Origin: Lumnitzera littorea | Lineage: Eukaryota > Streptophyta > Magnoliopsida > Myrtales > Combretaceae | Assembly (NCBI GenBank): GCA_024138015.1 | Contig: JAMXBB010000003.1 | Location: 10,184,742 to 10,248,741 of the forward strand | Direction: 5' to 3' | DNA: 64,000 bases | Program-made: the position numbers and the translations under genes | The notes under the pieces: generated by a model | What the model saw: the letters and a program-made list of their open reading frames with translations, nothing else | Told to the model about the DNA's origin: nothing | Databases searched by the model: none | In this document: positions 60,601 to 64,000 of the stretch, piece after piece | Position numbering within the stretch: the stretch's first letter is position 1 | Layout: every line of letters starts with the position of its first letter

Positions 60601-61132
60601 GAAGAGGGCTTGTGCATCTCATATGCTTTATCTCTAAATTGTAGCAAATTTCATTGAATCTTTGCACACTATGATTGGTTGTTTGCATTCCTCCTACTTT
60701 ATCCTTGAAGCTTCTACATTCGTTAAAATCACTGATGATAAGCCAAGGCTTATCAATGGGAGATTTCAAGCTGATTAAGTTGCGCTATAATTCTTCCATT
60801 TTATTTTCACTATTCTTGGCATATACAAAAGAGATATATAGTGAGATGTTATGCTGTAAGTGATGACACCAGCAATGCATAAGTTGTGGTGTTGCTGCTT
60901 CAACCCTTGTTGACCAAAAATTAGGTCTCTAAGTTACCCATTTCTGTTCTTTGAATTGAGATTCCATGTTCCAGTAATGGAAAATACGATTTCTAATTGA
61001 GGTGAAGTTTTGCTCTCTAACTTTTGTTTCCAAAATACCCAAAATAGAAATATTTTGTTCACTATATAATCTTTTCAAGGCTTTACTCTTTGTGGGGTTA
61101 TTCAAACCCTGAATGTTCTAAGCACCAATCAT
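57601..61132 (-). pseudogene. LINE ORF2: endonuclease, reverse transcriptase, zf-RVT (broken)
   Basis: Starts at 61132 with MIGA*NIQGLNNPTKSKALKR, where the stop replaces W of the usual MIGAWNIRGLN. The endonuclease is readable: ISDFNECRSF (about 60735-60705), LRRIDRALVN and IFDHSPILV (60495-60465). The reverse transcriptase frame 59723-59094 holds LTLVPKKENPSSFADFHPIA, VDLTKAYDNIKW and LKGLRQGDRISPYLF. After a frameshift the catalytic FVDDILIFAKGD is intact at about 59075-59040, then the thumb to 58790. The C-terminal zf-RVT (CFLCQEAKENHDPLFFGCTY, about 57910-57850) is followed by YYIWKERNERRT and a stop at 57601. ORF2 of plant L1s is ~1100-1300 codons, which fits 3.5 kb. Confidence 0.88.
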
Positions 61133-61263
61133 AAAAACTATTTACAAAGAAAAGATTACCAAAAATTAGCACGAATTTAAAGCTTAGGAGGCTTCCTAGA
61201 CTTATCTCCATCTTTCTTCTTTTTCTTTGTTTTTTCCTTCTTCTTGACCACCGTCCAATCATC

Positions 61264-62971
61264 CTAATTTCCTTCATCCTTAGGTTGTGCCAACACAGAA
61301 GAAGTGGCCTTAGACATAGCCTCATTGATATTGGCTGTGTTTGAACTCTCCACGTGGTTCTCTTGAGAGTTGGGAACCATCGATGAAGTACAAGAAAGAA
61401 TTTCCTCTAAGCTTAGCTTTGGAACATCATCCTCATTCAAATGAACTTCTTTCATAGAAATTCTCTCCTTGTCATCTAAGCTTTTCAAAGAGACCATTTT
61501 GTCCAGCCTCTTAGGAGAGGAACCTTTAGCTAGGTCATGTGAATTCCCAGCATGCATTTTGTCTTTGCACTTATCAGGAGAGGTTGGGGGTAGAAATACC
61601 TTGCGACACTTCCATCTCTATCGTGCCTTCCTTGATAACAATGCTTATAGCTGGACGTGGCTGTTAGAGGGTTTGGTTTGGGGACTTACCTTGCTTTTCA
61701 TCCACGTGTGGTTGATTTGTTAGGGGAGGGATCGTTTTCAAACTCCTCAATACTTTGTTGAATGGGGCATGTAGTATCATTATGACAAAAACCTTTACAT
61801 CTTAAACATGTCGGAGGAAGGTGATCATATTCAACATCAACTCTATGACGGGAGCCATCTCTACACTCCATCTCAAATTCTCTAACAATATCACTATCAG
61901 CTTTGAGCTCCACCGTGGCCTTAGCAAATTTGGCCCTCTCATTTCTTGTTGTAATGATGTCCACTTGAAGGGGGGAACCAATAGCGCTTACAGCATGGCT
62001 AACACCTTCATTGTGTAGAAACTCCATAGGTATTCCCCAAAGCTTCACCCAAACAGGTATCTTCCTAGGCCATACCCTATTAAGAGACATACCAACTTTC
62101 CATCTTTCAAGAATAAGCAGTTGAGAACCTACATACCATGCTTGTTGCAGCATACGACTAAGAGAATCTTTATCTTTGAATTTAAAGAAATAGTAGCCAC
62201 AACCGTTGGTAAGGGCTTCTAAGAGCTTTGACTTCTCTTAAGCTACTTTAGCAAAGTTTTAGACAAGTGGGAAAGCGCCAGGTTTTTGCCAAGAAAATAA
62301 CCTACTAGAGTAAATTTCCAAATATTCTCCTTGACTGTAGACACCATGGGAGGAGGTTTAACCACTAACTTGTTGCTGTCTCCACCGGGAGGGTGGTAAG
62401 AGAGGGTGAGGTTGATAGAAGAGGTGGGTTGAATATTTGGGGGAGGTGAAACAATTTCTGCAAAAGAACGACCAAATTTGTTAGGAGGTAAGCGATTTTG
62501 GTCAACTTTTTCCCTTGCCAAAAAAACCCTATTTTTAGCTAGCTCAGCACCATTTGAAATTTTATGAGAAGACGATTGGGATTCACTAGAAGAGGAAGAC
62601 AAGGGAGCCTCCTTTTGGCCGTCAATAGGAGAGCCAACACTAGGAAGATAAAGAATAGTAAGAGCTTGACGGGACGTATCACATGTAGCCTTTTCAGACA
62701 AGGCCTAACACTTTAAGTTTTCTATACTTGAGGCGATAGCTTTTGTAGAAGTAGGACTAGCTTTTTTCTCTAACAATACCATAGGCTTAAAAACTACTTT
62801 CTTTCTCATAGGCCTGGCCGAAGAGGAACTACTTGAAGAAGCAAACCCTTGACCATCCTTGATCGTTGTTTTCTTGATTGGCTGAGAGGAGGAAGGTTGC
62901 ACTTTTCCCGCAACTCCCGAGCCAATACTAAGATCGAGGGACATCTTGTTTCTTCTAGAAAACACCTGCAT
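61264..62971 (-). pseudogene. LINE ORF1 (DUF4283 / CCHC nucleic-acid binding protein, broken)
   Basis: Start at 62971 (MQVFSRRNK) or 62944 (MSLDLSIGSG). The first frame runs to a stop at 62705-62707 and continues in the same frame to 62243. It includes a Ser-rich linker, then RSFAEIV and KENIWKFTLVGYF, the front of a DUF4283 domain. A frameshift leads to 62153-61698, with WPRKIPVWVKLWGIPMEFLH and the zinc knuckle CLRCKGFCHNDTTC (CX2CX4HX4C, 61808-61767). Another shift leads to 61557-61264 (KRLDKMVSLKS ... QPKDEGN). It lies ~130 bp upstream of ORF2. In plant L1 elements this protein packages the element RNA; this copy cannot be made. Confidence 0.85.
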
Positions 62972-63356
62972 GGTGAAACACACAACACAGGCAAAGAAAT
63001 GAATGGGAAACTAAAAATTAAAAAGAGGAAGGAGGAGGAGATAAAACCTAAAAGAGAATTGCAGGAGCTAAAGATAAAAGAAACGACGCAAGCAAACTAA
63101 GATTGAAGAAAAGACATTGACCCAGGCGCGGGGGGCAGGGGGATTGGGGGATTGTAGGGTAGAGGGGAAGTTGTAGGAGGGGCAAGGTTTTGAGAAGGGA
63201 AGCAAGGTAGGTAGGGAAGGTAACTAAAAGACACAAAGGAGAAGGAAAGGGAAAGGAAGGACAAAGAGGAAGAGAAGGAGAGAGAGAGCAAGGAGGGAGA
63301 CAAAAAGGAAGAAGAGGTTAGGAGGGCTCTAGAGAGAAGGGAGAGGCTTTTCTCTC
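62972..63356 (-). other. LINE 5' leader, GA-rich on the + strand
   Basis: On the + strand this is almost pure purine (GAGAAGG/GGAAGG words, 63160-63345), i.e. CT-rich on the element's own strand, a common trait of plant L1 5' ends. The overlapping Ser/Leu/Pro-rich frames here are low-complexity by-products. Confidence 0.7.
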
Positions 63357-63420
63357 GAGTTTTTAAAATTTGTTCACAAGCTTGGTCTATTTTATTTGAG
63401 CAATACATGTGGGGCTCTGA
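63357..63420 (+). repeat. Direct repeat unit, tail copy 1
   Basis: GAGTTTTTAAAATTTGT, then ACAAGCTTGGTCTATT and GAGCAATAC...GGGGCTCTGA; repeats at 63536-63610. It directly abuts the LINE 5' end. Confidence 0.78.
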
Positions 63421-63435
63421 TTAGGAACGAGTAAC

Positions 63436-63552
63436 AACTTGAGCTCAATCTATGGTCTTAAAAAAGTTGACCACATAAGTATCTTCATGGGATAGGCCTG
63501 ATTGTCTCCATCCCAATGCCTATCCAGATCTTATTGAGTTTTTAAAATTTGT
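63436..63552 (+). repeat. Direct repeat copy 2 flanking the LINE
   Basis: AACTTGAGCTCAATCTATGG ... CCAGATCTTATTGAGTTTTTAA, partner of 57326-57440. With 63357-63420 and 63536-63610 it shows that a ~180-bp unit was tandemly duplicated before the LINE arrived. Confidence 0.8.
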
Positions 63553-63610
63553 ATGCAAACTTGGCCTATTATAATTGAGTAATACGCTAATAGGATATGT
63601 AGGGCTCTCA
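63536..63610 (+). repeat. Direct repeat unit, tail copy 2
   Basis: GAGTTTTTAAAATTTGT, then CAAACTTGGCCTATT and GAGTAATAC...AGGGCTCTCA, the partner of 63357-63420 with an extra ~10 bp. Confidence 0.78.
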
Positions 63611-64000
63611 TTGTTGTGTGTGACGTCAATTGAAAATCTGCATTGGTGATAATGTTTACATAATTGCTGTGATATCAGTCGAAAATTTTGTAATTGTGTG
63701 AACAGTGTCGTAACTATTAGCTCTTTGTGAATTTGTGAGTTTATGCTAGTTGGAGGCTTCATTAATCAAATGTACAACTCTAAGGTGCAACAGTGATAAT
63801 CTTATAAAAGTTTTTAAAGGGTTAATGGAAGAATGACTTGAGAAAACAAGGATGTTAATTTTTTCTCTGTAGAGAACAGTAAAATAAGTGTATATTGATA
63901 TTTTTTTGTAAATAAATTGAGTGATATATATATAAAATGTGTTTTTACCAATCCTTATCTTATACTACATTAATTATACTGTCTAATAAATACAATATTA
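63611..64000. other. End of window, intron-like DNA
   Basis: AT-rich, no exon, no element end. Consistent with the continuation of TOP3B intron 6. Confidence 0.5.

Larger units (their letters stand above)
57430..63356 (-). mobile_element. Plant L1-type LINE, near full length, degenerate, antisense in TOP3B intron 6
   Basis: Minus-strand order is GA-rich (plus-strand) 5' leader (63356-62972), ORF1, ORF2 and a short 3' end finishing in an A-rich tail (read as poly-T at 57430-57452 on the + strand). ORF1 carries a DUF4283-like region and a CCHC knuckle. ORF2 carries an APE-type endonuclease, reverse transcriptase and zf-RVT. Total ~5.9 kb, normal for plant L1 elements. Both ends fall inside the sequence GAGTTTTTAAAATTTG (right) / CAAGTTTTTTAATTTTT (left), a decayed target duplication. 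Several stops and frameshifts mean that it is dead. Confidence 0.88.
57066..64000 (+). other. TOP3B intron 6, start only, at least 6.9 kb
   Basis: The donor (ATATC|GTTAGT) follows the split Ser codon of VIS. The expected continuation (YGPCQTPTLGFC in relatives) is not found in any frame down to 64000. The intron is expanded mainly by an antisense LINE. Whether the gene continues beyond the window cannot be seen. Confidence 0.7.

Noticed and set aside
63097..63408. 103-codon Ser/Leu/Pro-rich minus-strand frame
   Set aside because: It is a low-complexity product of the purine-rich LINE leader, lying before ORF1.
1..64000. CRISPR array, prokaryotic operons, plasmid or phage features
   Set aside because: There are no regularly spaced identical repeats and no prokaryotic coding density; introns and plant transposons point to a plant nucleus.
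1..64000. tRNA genes
   Set aside because: A few B-box-like strings (for example near 38363 and 47290) were inspected, but none has a matching A box and cloverleaf that I can fold by eye.

Overview
The window looks like nuclear DNA of a flowering plant, probably a eudicot. It is very AT-rich and gene-poor, and most of what can be recognised is decayed transposable elements. The plant assignment rests on the element types: a Ty1/copia element with a WIIDxGASDHM-type protease, a MULE transposase followed by a plant mobile domain (PMD), and a plant L1-type LINE with a DUF4283/zinc-knuckle ORF1. It also rests on a spliced gene whose protein reads like plant DNA topoisomerase 3-beta. The species cannot be named from this sequence alone.

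Only one host gene is supported: the 5' part of a TOP3B-like gene on the + strand. Six coding exons lie between 54190 and 57065 and give about 207 residues, covering the Toprim region. The remaining ~650 residues, including the catalytic tyrosine, must lie beyond position 64000 or be lost. The sixth intron starts at 57066 and does not end inside the window. It holds a ~5.9 kb antisense LINE (about 57430-63356), which has split an older tandem repeat.

Layout, left to right. 1-3233: LTR-like AT-rich block. 5099-6408 and 8668-9449: candidate non-autonomous DNA transposons. 12717-16362: two LTR-like blocks. 20063-23149: a 3.1-kb solo LTR with a perfect 5-bp target duplication. 24790-35653: a minus-strand Ty1/copia element with 269-bp LTRs, split by a 4.9-kb related LTR insertion (26732-31675) and by a 908-bp solo LTR (34001-34908). 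38400-38650: an array of hairpins built on one short motif. About 39290-44800: a minus-strand MULE pseudogene with a PMD in its 3' part. 45685-45728: a 44-bp sliver resembling the 3' end of 18S rRNA. About 49868-50175: a ~37-bp minisatellite. 51750-53420: strand-asymmetric triplet-rich blocks and a third copy of the LTR end family. 54190-64000: TOP3B and its LINE-loaded intron.

The elements do not work together as a system. They record repeated insertion, nesting and LTR-LTR recombination next to one conserved gene. I found no convincing previously undescribed biological system. The points most worth a second look are the MULE-PMD fusion, the nested copia locus with readable target duplications, the G-rich tract in a TOP3B intron, the hairpin array, and the rRNA sliver.
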